Shown here: positions 9,383 to 20,134 of the stretch, in pieces | Layout of the letters: every line of letters starts with the position of its first letter | How positions within the stretch are numbered: position 1 is the first letter of the stretch | Assembly: GCA_001600095.1 (NCBI GenBank) | Contig: BCIX01000005.1 | Coordinates: 1,556,523 to 1,620,522 of the forward strand | From: Bullera alba | Taxonomy: Eukaryota > Basidiomycota > Tremellomycetes > Tremellales > Bulleraceae | DNA length: 64,000 bases | Reading direction: 5' to 3' | Program-made: the position numbers and the translations under genes | The notes under the pieces: generated by a model | The model's database searches: none | The model's input: the letters and a program-made list of their open reading frames with translations, nothing else | What the model was told of the DNA's origin: nothing

Positions 9383-10186
9383 GATGTGAAGTTGAGCAGG
9401 CGAGGAACTATTTGGCGATATGGAATGTGTATGCAAAACCAATTGTGGGAGACATTCGGTGAAAGTCGAGGGTAGATGAAGGAAACGAACGACTTGTGGC
9501 GACTTGTCGGCCTCTTATATAGTAAAACGAGCGGGCAGCGGCAGATCAGCTAGCTGTGAAGTGTGACCAGTGCTTAGCGCGCTCAATGACAGACTGCTCG
9601 TGGTTGAAAGGAGCGATCAAAGGGAGGTCAGTCTGGCGGGGTCTTCTCATGATGCACGAGCTTGACTCGCGTGATGTATACTCTTGACGACCGGGGTGTC
9701 AGAACGCTGTTGTCCTTTCACGCAGTCAGCTCTCTCTTGCAGCTTGTACTTAGCTGAACTAGTAGAGGCTTTTACACGTCAGGAGTGCAGACCTACCTTC
9801 CAGAATCAGATGGCTCTCCTTGATCCATCTTCGATTCTTCTGTGGTAAGCAGCTGCTTGCGAGCGCGTTCTGGTATGCTGTTTGAAGGAGGACAGAGTCA
9901 AAAGACGAAGAAAGTGAAAGCTTGGAGGGTGAAACACTTCGACGATGTCAGAGACTCAGAAGTCCAAGAGGACACTCGATTTATCCAGAAGTGATCATCG
10001 AGTGAGTGACTGAGCCACTGAGCTCACTTGATATCTTTGTCGGTGGTCAGTCTTCAGTTCTTAGACCTGTGCATCTCTTGTCACTCCACACGAGTCCTGT
10101 CATCAAACGTTGTATTTCGCCGTGGTACTCGCGGAAGTCAGATCAACACTTCCTCCCAGACTGTCCTCATGGCACTATCCACTCGC
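9383..10186. other. Intergenic between members E and F
   Basis: Carries the member E TATA box near its left end. The remaining ~600 nt show no gene on either strand; this is the widest gap inside the array and could once have held a copy, but no residual core motif is readable. Confidence 0.5.
9515..9522 (-). promoter_or_regulatory. TATA box of member E
   Basis: Minus-strand CTATATAA, about 132 nt before the ATG of member E. Confidence 0.6.
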
Positions 10187-10600
10187 CTACTGATATCTTC
10201 GATGCACCTCCTCAGAAGCATCCATAACCTCTCTGACGGTGAAGCCTCGAACAAGCGGCGGTGGGCGCTGAATCTCCTTCACCGAGAACTCACACTCTGA
10301 CACCTCGATCTCCAGAGGATCCTCGTAGAAGAGCTTCTCTCCCAAGGCGATCTTGTCAAAGGCTTGACCATCGACTGACGCCGCATCAGCAGGGAGGGTG
10401 ATTCCCGTGATGGTCAACACATCGTCACCGGTCGGTCGATCGGTATCTGGGATTTCTGAGCCCTCGTAGAGCATGAGTCGCCGGCTGGTCCCGTTGGATG
10501 TGAGGGTGCAGAACATGCCCCAGGAGGCGGAAATGCGAGTGGACGTCCCATTGCTGCTTGTAGCACCATTGGTGGAGCCGTTGGTCGTGGCCGAAGGCAT
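10187..10600 (-). CDS. Small array-family protein, member F
   Basis: An intronless gene for 137 aa, ATG at 10598-10600. It has an Asn/Gly/Thr/Ser-rich leader like member B (TTNGSTNGATSSNGTS), then LYEGSEIPDTDRP, TLPADAASVDGQAFDKIALG and EIEVSECEFSV. It carries an extra C-terminal helix-like segment (TVREVMDASEEVHRRYQ) that the others lack. The FDKIALG element is almost the same as in members C and G. Confidence 0.73.
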   Translation of the reverse strand: MPSATTNGSTNGATSSNGTSTRISASWGMFCTLTSNGTSRRLMLYEGSEIPDTDRPTGDDVLTITGITLPADAASVDGQAFDKIALGEKLFYEDPLEIEVSECEFSVKEIQRPPPLVRGFTVREVMDASEEVHRRYQ

Positions 10601-11270
10601 TCTGAGACCGGATGCGTAGTCTATTCTGGTTTGATTGGGACGTCGGATTGTGCTTTCGTGGAGCTATGTTGGACAGAAAGTTGACAACAAGAGAAGTAGC
10701 GGTTTATATAGGCTGTCAGAGGCGTAAGCTTCTCGACGTCAGGGTGTCAGCCTGTTCTCTCCGGTCACCCCTCCGGACTCCTCCATACATCGGGATACTG
10801 GGTTCTCGGCGTCGAGTTGGACTCTTTTGTCTTGACACGGGTGCTCCGGCCTCTACGACCACCGAAGCCAGCCAGCCGAGACCAAGACCAAGCCGAGACT
10901 GGATGCTGCAAGATAGAGTGTCTCAGTGTGGCACTGTGGACATGGTCAGAATCCGACTCAGACCCTTAGCACTCACCTTCGACGCGGTCGATACTGACGC
11001 GGCCAGAACCAAAGTCCAAAGGTGAAACCTATGCTGATATCACACTGTCTGACCTGTCATCGTCGACTTACAACCAGCGATCAACAGGAAACTGGATCAT
11101 CAGCCGGGTATCTGTATCAATCTCAAAGTGTGCCAGCAGTTGTGTCGGCATCAGTCAGACCGTCATCATCAGATGCATTCGTGTCAACTCTTTACCCTGT
11201 CCACAGTATAGTCATGCCGGGGGCCCAATGCTCCGCCTGGTAATGTAGACTCGCATGAGACCGCTTCAGC
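10601..11270. other. Intergenic between members F and G
   Basis: Carries the member F TATA box. No supported gene in the rest. Confidence 0.5.
10703..10712 (-). promoter_or_regulatory. TATA box of member F
   Basis: Minus-strand CCTATATAAA, about 102 nt before the ATG of member F. Confidence 0.6.
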
Positions 11271-11627
11271 TCAATTCCACGTCAGCCCCTCCGTACTTTT
11301 GACGGTGAAAGAGCCCATCGCACTGTCCTTGACGTTGGAGCCCTGGTAGTAATTCACCGATCCGAGAGACAGCTTGTCGAATTCTTTGCCGTCAACCCTC
11401 TCCCTGTCCTTTGGTTCAAGAACCGCGTGAACCTTGTAGGTGCTTTGACCACCTTCGCTGCTTCGCTCTTGGTAGATGTTGGTTCCTGCCCAGAGCCGAA
11501 GCTCCGTCCCATCGAGGATGGAATTGTTAGCCATAGACAGGCTTCTCCCGGCAGTCGTAAGACGGGAGGTGTTTGCCAAGGAGAGGTTCTGGACTCCCTC
11601 GGACACCGCATCTGTGTTGTCGGCCAT
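11271..11627 (-). CDS. Small array-family protein, member G
   Basis: An intronless gene for 118 aa, ATG at 11625-11627. Core: AGRSLSMANNS, LDGTELRLWAGTNIYQE, LEPKDRERVDGKEFDKLSLG and GSFTVKSTEG. It is the last clustered member before HEN1. A TATA box lies 113 nt upstream. A longer in-frame extension to 11945 exists but would start inside and beyond the promoter, so the short start is preferred. Confidence 0.73.
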   Translation of the reverse strand: MADNTDAVSEGVQNLSLANTSRLTTAGRSLSMANNSILDGTELRLWAGTNIYQERSSEGGQSTYKVHAVLEPKDRERVDGKEFDKLSLGSVNYYQGSNVKDSAMGSFTVKSTEGLTWN

Positions 11628-11740
11628 GGTGGTCGGATGTTGTGACTTGTGTGTTGGATGTATCAGTGTTGGGGGGTAGTCGAGGGAAGTGGGTGATTTG
11701 TAGGAAGAGAGGGGACCAAGTCCGGGACATACCCACTCGA

Positions 11741-11750
11741 CCTTTATAGC
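11741..11750 (-). promoter_or_regulatory. TATA box of member G
   Basis: Minus-strand GCTATAAAGG, about 113 nt before the ATG of member G. Confidence 0.6.
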
Positions 11751-12663
11751 CCAACGAGTCTCGTTGGAAGTGTGACGAGTGTGTGATAGCCCTAATATCC
11801 TTTGTATACAGTGATACACCAACTCCAAAAGTCCCATGACGATTTTTGATAGCCCAAGACGAAACGTGTCAGAACAATCAGTCCTTTGATGTTTCGCTCC
11901 GGTTGAAGGCGAGGCGAAGGCTTCGAGGCCGAGGTCATGTTTCAACTTTCAACTGGTCAGCGATCGTGTACGCGATCGATTTGGAAGCTGCAACCGTCAT
12001 TGTCAAATAGTGTATGGTGATGTGCAATCTCTGCGAATCCTTCAGCATATCAATCGGTAACAAACGGCTGACTGATGAGACCGAGAAAGCTGGAAGAGAC
12101 ACGGGGGAAACGTCCAAGACAACGGACGAGCGACCGGAGTGGAAGGCCTTTGGTTTTGAGGAGGAATGTCGCTCACCTGCCTGACAGCTAGTCGGTCACG
12201 GATTCAGTTGTGATGATGACACTGTCAATCGGTATTCTGTCGATCGAATCGTGCTGAGATCATGTCAATGTCCATCGATCCAGTCAACGCCAATGAGTAA
12301 TTAGCAAGGCTTCACTCGGCCGATTGCTGTTTTCTGAGACTTGAAAGTTGAAACATACCGCATCTATCCGTAATCCAGGGCGACGCCTTCTCTATCAGAC
12401 ATGCTGATCTCCACTGCCATCAGCTTGACTACTCACCTGCTCTTCCTCTCATCCTTCCTCACTGCTCTTATCAGCTTGCTCGCTATCACAAGCACGTCCG
12501 TCGCAACCCGTGTAAGCATAAGAAGGTGTGCACGGTGCGTCGGTGCCCCACAACTTTAAACCTGCCCCCCCACAAGGAAAAACTGTATTTAGCCGACATC
12601 AAAGGGCATAAGGAGGAGGACTCTGGCTGAGGAAGGCCCTTTGATAGTCTACACGACACCGAG

Positions 12664-12687
12664 GACGACGACGACGACGACGACGAC
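12664..12687. repeat. (GAC)8 trinucleotide repeat in the HEN1 leader
   Basis: Eight perfect GAC units about 50 nt before the HEN1 ATG, probably in the 5' UTR. Confidence 0.9.
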
Positions 12688-12739
12688 AGGTCACGCTTGC
12701 TCACACGACTACGACACTCAGTTAAGCACCCGCCACATC

Positions 12740-14520
12740 ATGGAGAAAGACGATCCGCTGGCATCGCCACTCAAGGTCGACAGCGCGACTTTACCCCACG
12801 ATGAGGTGCCTGAAGTGTCCATGGTGGAAGCAGAGGAAGTGACCGGTGTGACCTTTGCCCCAGAGTGAGCACTATGCTCGCTTGTCCATGGGTCAATACT
12901 GACGCGGCATAGGCTGTGGATGCAGAGAAGACGATGGGCAATGGACGTTTTGAAGAAAGAAGGCGTCAGATCGGTGCGTCGACGCGAATCGTGCCTTAGC
13001 TTGCGTGGCTGCCGTTAGATCCGAGCTCATCGGTCTTTCCTTGTGATAGGTCCTCGACATTGGTTGCGGGGCGGGAGCGTTGCTGGAAACGTTGGTGATG
13101 CCTTCGTCGACGATACCCGAGCCTCCAATACGTTCTGCACCGTCTGGCAAATCGAATCGGTTGGATGGCAAATCGAATCGGTTGGAAACTCAACTTCCCA
13201 GCCCCGCCGACAGCGAGGAGGACGAGGATGATTCCAGCTCTGAACTCCACTTAGACGTGAGTGGGCATCGAGTGTCTGCAGATAGTCTGTGCTGAGATTT
13301 GGATCTAGCGCATCTGTGCAGTAGACTCGTATGCCTCTGTGATCCCCTCTGCACTATCCATTCTCTCGCCGTCAGCATCTTCCTCGTCATTCCCGCCATT
13401 ACGTCCCCGATGGGCACCTCTGCACACGGAACTATGGCTGGGTGGAATCGAAAAGTACAATGCCAGGATGGAGGGCTACGAGGCCATCACCTGTCTCGAA
13501 GTCATCGAGCATTTGGATCCCAATGTTCTGAGCAGATTCGGTGTGGTCACCATGGGCACATATCGCCCACGGCTACTGCTAGTCACGACCCCAGTGAGTC
13601 CAACTCGGTCAATGAGAAGGGATTACAGTACTGACTCTTTGGCCAGAACTTTGACTTCAACGCAAAATTCCCACGGGCGGATGACCATGATCATGGCCAC
13701 AAAGGCTTTGTGGACCCGACCGGCCGAACGGAGCGGGTGTTCAGGTCAGTCGGCCGCGTCGAGAGTTATGCGTAATTACTGACACTCTTCAGGCACTCTG
13801 ATCACAAGCTCGAGATGACCTCTGGCGAGTTCAGAGAATGGGCCACGTCGGCGGCTGCCGATTGGGGGTGAGTGTTTCAATTTCGTGATCTAGGTCTTTC
13901 ACCTAACCTCCGCCAGGTACGAAGTCGAATTGGGCGGAGTCGGTGTTTCCTCCAAACCCTCATACTACCCTGCCGACGACCCCCATGTGCCCAATGCGCC
14001 TATCTACGCGACGCAAACTGCCGTCTTCCGACTGGCCTCCGAGCCAACTCGATCACCGCGATCCGTCAGATCGACTCCATTGCCATTCATGCCCTCGTCC
14101 AAGGAGTCTGTCCACCCACACAAGCTCGCTGGGAAATTCACCCACCCGCCTCATGCTCCTGGAACGGGGAAGAAGGAGTCTCCAGAGGATCTCCGGCGCA
14201 GAGTTCGCGATATTCTAGGACTAGACAGGCTGAATATCGGACAAGTGTCGCTCGACGAGTTGTGGGGCTTTGACGAGATTTGCGGCGCCAGCGCCGGCTC
14301 GAAACGGTACCTTGTAGCCTGTCTAGGGGGATATGGCGATTGTCCATCGATAGGACAGTCTTCAGGGGAGTTCGAGATCAAGCGGGAGAAGAGGGCGAGA
14401 TCGTTGGTCGTGCAATGGAACTCGTTCGTGCCGAGGGTGGCGGAGAAGGCAGAACAGTGGGGAGGATCGGCACCGGGCGAGGAGACGCGAAAACCCAATG
14501 CCTCGACAGGCGGTTGGTGA
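12740..14520 (+). CDS. HEN1: HEN1-like small RNA 2'-O-methyltransferase
   Basis: Predicted to methylate the 2'-OH of the 3'-terminal nucleotide of small RNAs, which protects them in RNA-silencing pathways. After removing about six introns the protein is roughly 480 aa. It shows the SAM-binding motif VLDIGCGAGALLETL, an acidic low-complexity insert (PADSEEDEDDSSSE), the second SAM-site segment AVDSYASVIPSAL, and the Hen1-specific metal-binding motif E-x-x-E-H in CLEVIEHLDPNVL. TTPNFDFNAKF and RHSDHKLEMTSGEFREWA follow and supply the remaining family histidine. The start MEKDDPLASPLKVD is the first ATG after the (GAC)8 repeat; VTFAPELWMQRRRWAMDVL follows. The C-terminal ~180 aa (from VSSKPSYYP) are longer than in minimal Hen1 proteins. 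The E-x-x-E-H and TPN signatures make the call firm. Confidence 0.88.
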
Positions 14521-15650
14521 TGTGCATACTGTACCACCGAATGAGGGAGGAGGATGGGGCGAGTGTGGAGGAGAATGTCATCGTGGTGCTTTAGGGTACC
14601 TCTAAAAGTATCAAGTCCATATTTTTCTGATCATCCGCACCGCTCACTGCGATGCGCATTGGTCTTAATGCACTGTTTTCACTCCACTGGTTGTTATGAG
14701 CAACCATTTCTGCGGAAAGAGTGGAGTATCAGAGTGCTGGGAGTAATCTTGGTATGTTCTGCGGGGGGAGTCTTCATTGTGTCACCTATCTTGCAGCCAG
14801 AAGATGCCCTGCCTCGACAACCTCTTCCCATCATGGTCGATCTCTCTCCTTGTCATTTTGTCACCTATCTCCTTTGCGTATTGCCTTAACAAGTCTTCTT
14901 CTGCGCGCGGGGATTCAGCATTCAGATACGTTGTCGGATTCGATCGGAAGCTAGGTTTCTCTCTGCAGGAGCAAGGGTGTTGTCTCGTCTACCGCAGTGG
15001 AGCGGGAGTCGCTGGAATCTCGGGAGTGTACGTGGGTTCGAGGCGCGAGTTTGTCTTGATGGGCGAAGGGATGATCGCAGGGTGGGGTACGGCTTTGTCG
15101 AGACTTGACCTTGCGATATACAGCTCTCACCACCGGGACAATGTTTGCGATTGGCGTGTCGTTCGTCGGTTCCAGGCTCTGACGTCCTATGGAATAGGTG
15201 AGCGAGTGCCGAGAGAGTAAGAGCCCGCTGTAGCTGGGATCCAAGTGTCGGCGGGCGTAGAGCTAGAGGAGGTGGGCGGGTTCAGCAGGACAAGGCTCAG
15301 TGAGACACGTTGGTCACCTTCAACCCGTGGCCATAAAGGATGATTGGGTGATCAATGGTTGACAAAGGATACTTCGAGAATGTGAAGAGGTCAGACTGGG
15401 GCAGGGAGGTAAGCTGTCGGTCGGTCGAGGTAATGATCAGTGAGCTGGGAGTAGGATGAGCGATTCTGAAAGTAGCCCTGACTAGTCGATTATTGTGTGG
15501 ACACGCGATGAGGCCAATCATGCAGCCGACGTTGATGCGCCATATCCATACATCATCATCTAGACCTATACTCTTGGTCAGCCTTGAACCCCTGCCTTCT
15601 CATATCGCCAGTTACCGCACTCACAATTACAATCCTCATCATCCGCGACT
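14521..15650. other. Intergenic, convergent between HEN1 and VMA8
   Basis: No gene I can support. A 97-codon minus-strand frame (14951-15244) ending ETTPLLLQRET is the only one with some character, and it has no introns, domain or partner exon. Confidence 0.5.
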
Positions 15651-16732
15651 CTAAAATATCACATCCTCATCCTTGCCCTCATCCAGCATGTCCGTGCCGC
15701 CGCCGGCACCACCACCGATACCGTCGTCACGATGGACTTCCCCGCCTTCAGCCTCGAACGTCTTGTTCTGCTTGGCTCGATCCTCGAGTACTTTCTCAGC
15801 GTCCCGTTTCTTCTTGCCCTGGACTTTCTTCAGTCGGAAGAACTCCTCTCTGCAAAAGGTCAGCACGCGGATAGTAGGTCCAGATTAGGGGAAGGAATCA
15901 AAGGCAAGTACGATACAATCTGGTAACAAGGACCGGAGCCGAAGGCCCACTACTCACCGGTCCATCTCATCCAGCTCGGAGTTGATGTACTTGATCGTGT
16001 TGTCAAGCTTGGGGATGATGACGTGCTCAATGGCGTTGACTCGTCGGTTCGTCGCGCGAATCACCTCGTCGAGGATGGTGAATGCGGTCTGGAGATTTCG
16101 ATCAGTCATTTCTTCGACGGCTTGTGATCTTGTTAGGCTCACCTGCAAGGAAGCAAGCTCGACCAGTGTTCCAACCGCTTTGACGTATGTATCTCTACTC
16201 TTTTGGATCTGCTGTCCACCTCTACTCAGACCAGTGAGGTTGAAGTCTGAGCTTTTCGCATCAGCAAGAGGCTCCTTAAAGGCGTATTGTACCTTCAACT
16301 CCACTCACCACTGCCTTCCTTGTTCCTCACACCCTCAAACGCTGGCAAAACCACACCACTGACGTTCTCCTGTCTCGCCCTGACCGTATAGCTGGCCTTC
16401 TTGACTGATTCCTGCACCTGATAGCCGATATCGCCCGCGGTGTAGGTGACTTCAGCGAGGGAGAACGAGGCGAGCTGGAGAACCCGGCCCATGAGGCGTT
16501 TGGCATCGTCCACCTTTTTCAGAATCTGTCTGAATCTCGTCGTGAGGGCGTCTCGTTTCTTGGCGAGCAGCGAATGTCCCGTTTGAGCACCCTTCAGTCG
16601 ACCCTTCGTCAAGGTGAGGTTCATTCGCGTAGGGCTGAGGAGAAGCGGGAAGCGGAGTTAGCTTGATGACGCGGTGGGATAGAGTGGATGTATGACTCAC
16701 AAGACGGCTTCTCGGGGACCTGTGCCGGACAT
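15651..16732 (-). CDS. VMA8: V-type proton ATPase subunit D
   Basis: Subunit D is the central rotor stalk of the V1 sector, coupling ATP hydrolysis to proton pumping at vacuolar and Golgi membranes. The protein (about 265 aa, family-typical) starts MSGTGPREAVFPTRMNLTLT, followed by KGRLKGAQTGHSLLAKKRDA, a long coiled-coil, GLSRGGQQIQKSRDTYVKAV, and the C-terminal arm EVIRATNRRVNAIEHVIIPK with DNTIKYINSELDEMDREEFF. Introns include one right after REAV (minus-strand GTGAGT near 16693) and others before DFNLTG, inside the LVELASLQ/TAFTILDE junction and before REEFFRLKK. The acidic, Gly-rich tail (GGGAGGGTDMLDEGKDEDV) is usual for fungi. It is transcribed divergently from SPT8 across a gap of about 270 nt. 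Confidence 0.95.
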
Positions 16733-16999
16733 GATGAGCGGTGTATGTAGTGACTAGATGGTCTGGAGGAGCTGTAGGGATGTGAAACAACGTTGGAAGG
16801 CTAGATGATGTAGAGTAGAGTGAGGAGGTTGCTTCGATTGAAGTTGCGGTTCGAGAGTGAGATTCAGAATTCAGATCCGGTAAACCCAAGCTGAACTCGA
16901 ACGTGAATCGTTACATTGCCTGTACATTCTGCACACTGCGACGACGCACATCTGCCACTCATCCTCCCAGGGCCCGCTGCATGATCTCCATACCTCGCT
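16733..16999. promoter_or_regulatory. Bidirectional promoter region VMA8/SPT8
   Basis: Only 267 nt separate the two start codons, so both core promoters must lie here. An ATG at 16981 opens a 13-codon frame that overlaps the SPT8 start in another frame and may act as an uORF. Confidence 0.55.
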
Positions 17000-19622
17000 A
17001 TGCGGAGCGAAGACGAAGATGAGGAAGAGGACTTTGAGGAGGAAAACGACGAAAATGAAGAGGATGAGGTGAGCCAAGGAGCTTGACTTCAGGCTTGGTT
17101 CGTACTGATATGGCTTAGGACGAGGGGTATGGTCAGCAGCCTAACGGAGGTCCAGATGGTGGAGATGATGAAGGCATGGGGTGAGAGCAGTCCCAACTAG
17201 AACTGCATCTGCAGTCGCAGCGGCCGTTGTCATCCGAACTAATGCTAAATGAGCTAACTGTACTTAGGTACTTTGACGAAGACGCCTCTGGAGAGGAGAA
17301 CGACGAGGACGACGCAGAGGGAGACGTGGATGTAGATGCAGACGGCGATGGAGATGAAGGAGAAGGCGATGACGATGAAGACGATGATGAAAGCGGTGAC
17401 GGCGAAGGTGAAGCCGACGAGGACGAGGATGAAGATGACGACGGAGACGGGGATGAGGATGATGAGGAGGACGGACACTCTGAGGACGAAGATGTGGAAA
17501 TGGCAGATGGAGATCAAGGTGGGCAACATAGTCTCTGTCCTCGACCCAACAGACCATCGGTATCGCTAACACCGACCTGTAGGCTCTGCGTCGTCTCATC
17601 CCTCACAACGGACAGCAGGCAAAGCCGTCGATCTCCCACTCCCACCTCATCTCGTCCGGAGATCTCTCTTCACTCCTGCATTCACCGCCCCACCTTCCAC
17701 TCTCACAATCGAAGCCATTGTCGCTATCCCGCTCCCCACGGCCATCCACTCAATCGCCGCCTCGGCGTGCTCGTCTTATCTTTTGACAGGAGGTCAAGAT
17801 GGCTATATCCGGGCCTACGACTTCTGGGCTAGTGTCAACGGCAGTCAACTCATGACTGCTCAGCAGCGGACCTCTGTCGGTCTGGGCGAAGGTGTCAACA
17901 AGGCCGGTGTGGGCAGAGGCTGGTGGCCCAACGAGGTGGAGGGGATGAATGGGGGTACAGTGTCGCAGAGGCGGGAAGCGGTGTATAGTATGGCAGTAGA
18001 AGGGGATGCGCTCTGGTCTCTCGGTGGGACTCAGGTGGGTATACTGGGTACAGCGCATAGGTACGGATCTGACACCAATCATAGTCCGGACCTATCAACC
18101 TCCACACCTTGAGACACTCGCCTGGACATCTCGTCCATACGCTCAAGGGTCACTCGAATGTGGTGTCATGCATGTCCCTTCTTCCGAATGAGAAGGGACT
18201 GTTGAGTGGTTCATGGGATGGCACAGTCAAGGTGGGCAAAGACTCATTGCGAAATCATTATGCGAGCTGACCTGAAGCAGGAATGGGATTTGAACACGGG
18301 TCAAACTGTTCGGACATACCCCACACACGGAGCGCAAATCTCCTCCCTGTCCCTACGGCCATTCAGTCATCCCGTCTCGCCGACTCCATCTCCCCAGCCC
18401 ATCGATGAGGACGAGGACAAGGGGACCAAACTCGACGTCTCGGTGAACGTCGGCAGCGATTTCTTCCAAAAGGACCGGAAGGACGGCTCTGCGGTCTCAC
18501 CTGCCAAAGACTCATCGGCCATGGAGATTGACGGCAACACGGATCCTAAAGGCGAAGGTCAAGGCACAAACCCGATCCCGGAAGGCACCGATGCCGATGG
18601 TTCTGACAAGGCATCCCCCTTCGACCCGCTGTTCGACGACGACGCAGAGGGCGAAAGTGTTTTGCCTTCTGGGGAGGTCACCATGACTGGCACGCCAGCG
18701 ATCAACGATATGGCCCCTCCATCACCGCCGCGCCCAGCGCCAAGTCTCGTCTTGCCAGGAATGACGACCAATGGGAATACTCCAGTAGCGAATGGCGCTC
18801 AGACTTCGTCAGTGCCGTCGACACCTCTGTTTTCAATACCCTCACAAGCTGGCCCGTCGAGGCTGGGCGCTGCGTCTACGATTCCACTCCTGTCCCCGGC
18901 AAGTTGGAAGACGTACTCTGAGGATGTGATGTTGAACAGTTCGATGGACGGCCAGGTATTGTTAATCGATAGGAGGATTCCGGACAACGGGTCGAATACT
19001 GGTGTTGGGCGGTTAAAGCCCGGTGACAAGGCGCCTCCATGGTGCATGTCCGTGAGTCAGATGTTTTTCAGTCTCTTGTCATCTCTCCCTCTTCCCCCGA
19101 GAGCTCGCTGACGCCCACTTAGGCGACCTGGTCGGGCGATGGGAATCAGGTGCTGGCAGGAAGGCGTAATGGCACCATCGACGTATGGGACATTCGACGT
19201 TCATCATCGTCCACCGCGCCAAACCTCCTTCGGGTGCTGAGGACACCGACGGAATCGGGTCCTGTGAGCTGTATCGTGTCCATGCCCGATGGTAGGCATG
19301 TCGCAACTGCATCCCAGGACAATATCCGTTTATGGAACACGTATGAGTATTTCCACGACGACAAACTCGCCGCCGGAGGTGAGGGAATGAAGAAAAGAGG
19401 CGGTTTACCGCCTTTCAAGATCATTGCCGGGCATCATGGTGGCATCGTCTCGTCAATGCGTGAGTGGGGTCTTTGAATGCTGTTGCTTAGTGCTGGAGTG
19501 CATGCTGAATTGGTGAGGTAGTGGTCGATCCGACGGGCCGCTTCTTGGTCGCTGCAAGTGGGGACAGAGGATGGCAAGGGGAAAGCACGAAAGTGGTCCT
19601 CGTCCACGAGATCAAGTGGTAG
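17000..19622 (+). CDS. SPT8: SAGA complex subunit Spt8 (WD40)
   Basis: Spt8 is the SAGA subunit that contacts TBP and regulates its delivery to promoters. The N-terminal ~160 aa are almost pure Asp/Glu (the stretch at 17270-17510), as in yeast Spt8. The WD40 propeller follows: LTGGQDGYIRAYDFWASVNG, a Spt8-type blade with an aromatic-rich linker (GWWPNEVEGMNGGTVSQRRE), then HTLKGHSNVVSCMSLLPNEK, LLSGSWDGTVKEWDLNTGQT, LAGRRNGTIDVWDIRRSSSS and a last strand VVLVHEIKW. A long Ser/Pro/Asp-rich loop (18360-18900) interrupts the propeller. The model needs about nine introns, for example after DENEEDE (donor near 17069) and after SSM (donor near 19458), and gives about 700 aa. The ATG at 17000 is chosen by frame. 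Confidence 0.88.
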
Positions 19623-20134
19623 AGGGATAGGGGAAGCGCTGTCGAAAAGGCATGTCCCATCTATTGAATCGGTGATCCTTCCAGGATCTCAGCGTCAGGT
19701 ATAGGGACGCGAATATTAGGATCTAGCGGTCATTTGGTCGATTCTATGGCCCTAGATGATGTCTGCATAGGGTCGGGCTTGGCTTGTAGAAGTAATTGGT
19801 ACAACATACAAGGCCTAATCACTACATCCATGTACTCTTACACAACTATGCCATCTGGCAGACTAACATGAATGTCTGCGGCTAGTTCGAGCACCGGACT
19901 GGGCACCGATCCTCTTGATCTCGCAAGCACCGATGGCACTCTCTCTGGCGGTCATTCGTTCCCCGAGGTGTGAAACTTGACTCTGCAGACCAGCATTCCG
20001 GGCGATCGAAGTCGTTCTTCCATGAGTAGAGTACACCTCAAGCTAGGCGTGAAGATCCAGGTTTCGCGATCGGGATATCAGATGCCGGTGTCCCAGGGTG
20101 ATCACCCCAACGAGATGTCCCGTGGAAAGCCTTA
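19623..20134. other. Intergenic, convergent between SPT8 and the DUF421 gene
   Basis: 3' flanks of both genes; no gene seen. Confidence 0.55.

Larger units (their letters stand above)
11628..12739. other. Intergenic, divergent between member G and HEN1
   Basis: Holds the promoters of member G (-) and HEN1 (+). No supported gene. A (GAC)8 repeat sits close to the HEN1 start. Confidence 0.55.

Noticed and set aside
14951..15244. 97-codon minus-strand frame ending ETTPLLLQRET
   Set aside because: It looked like a vacuolar-targeting N-terminus (TTPLL), but no transporter follows and no spliced continuation is visible.
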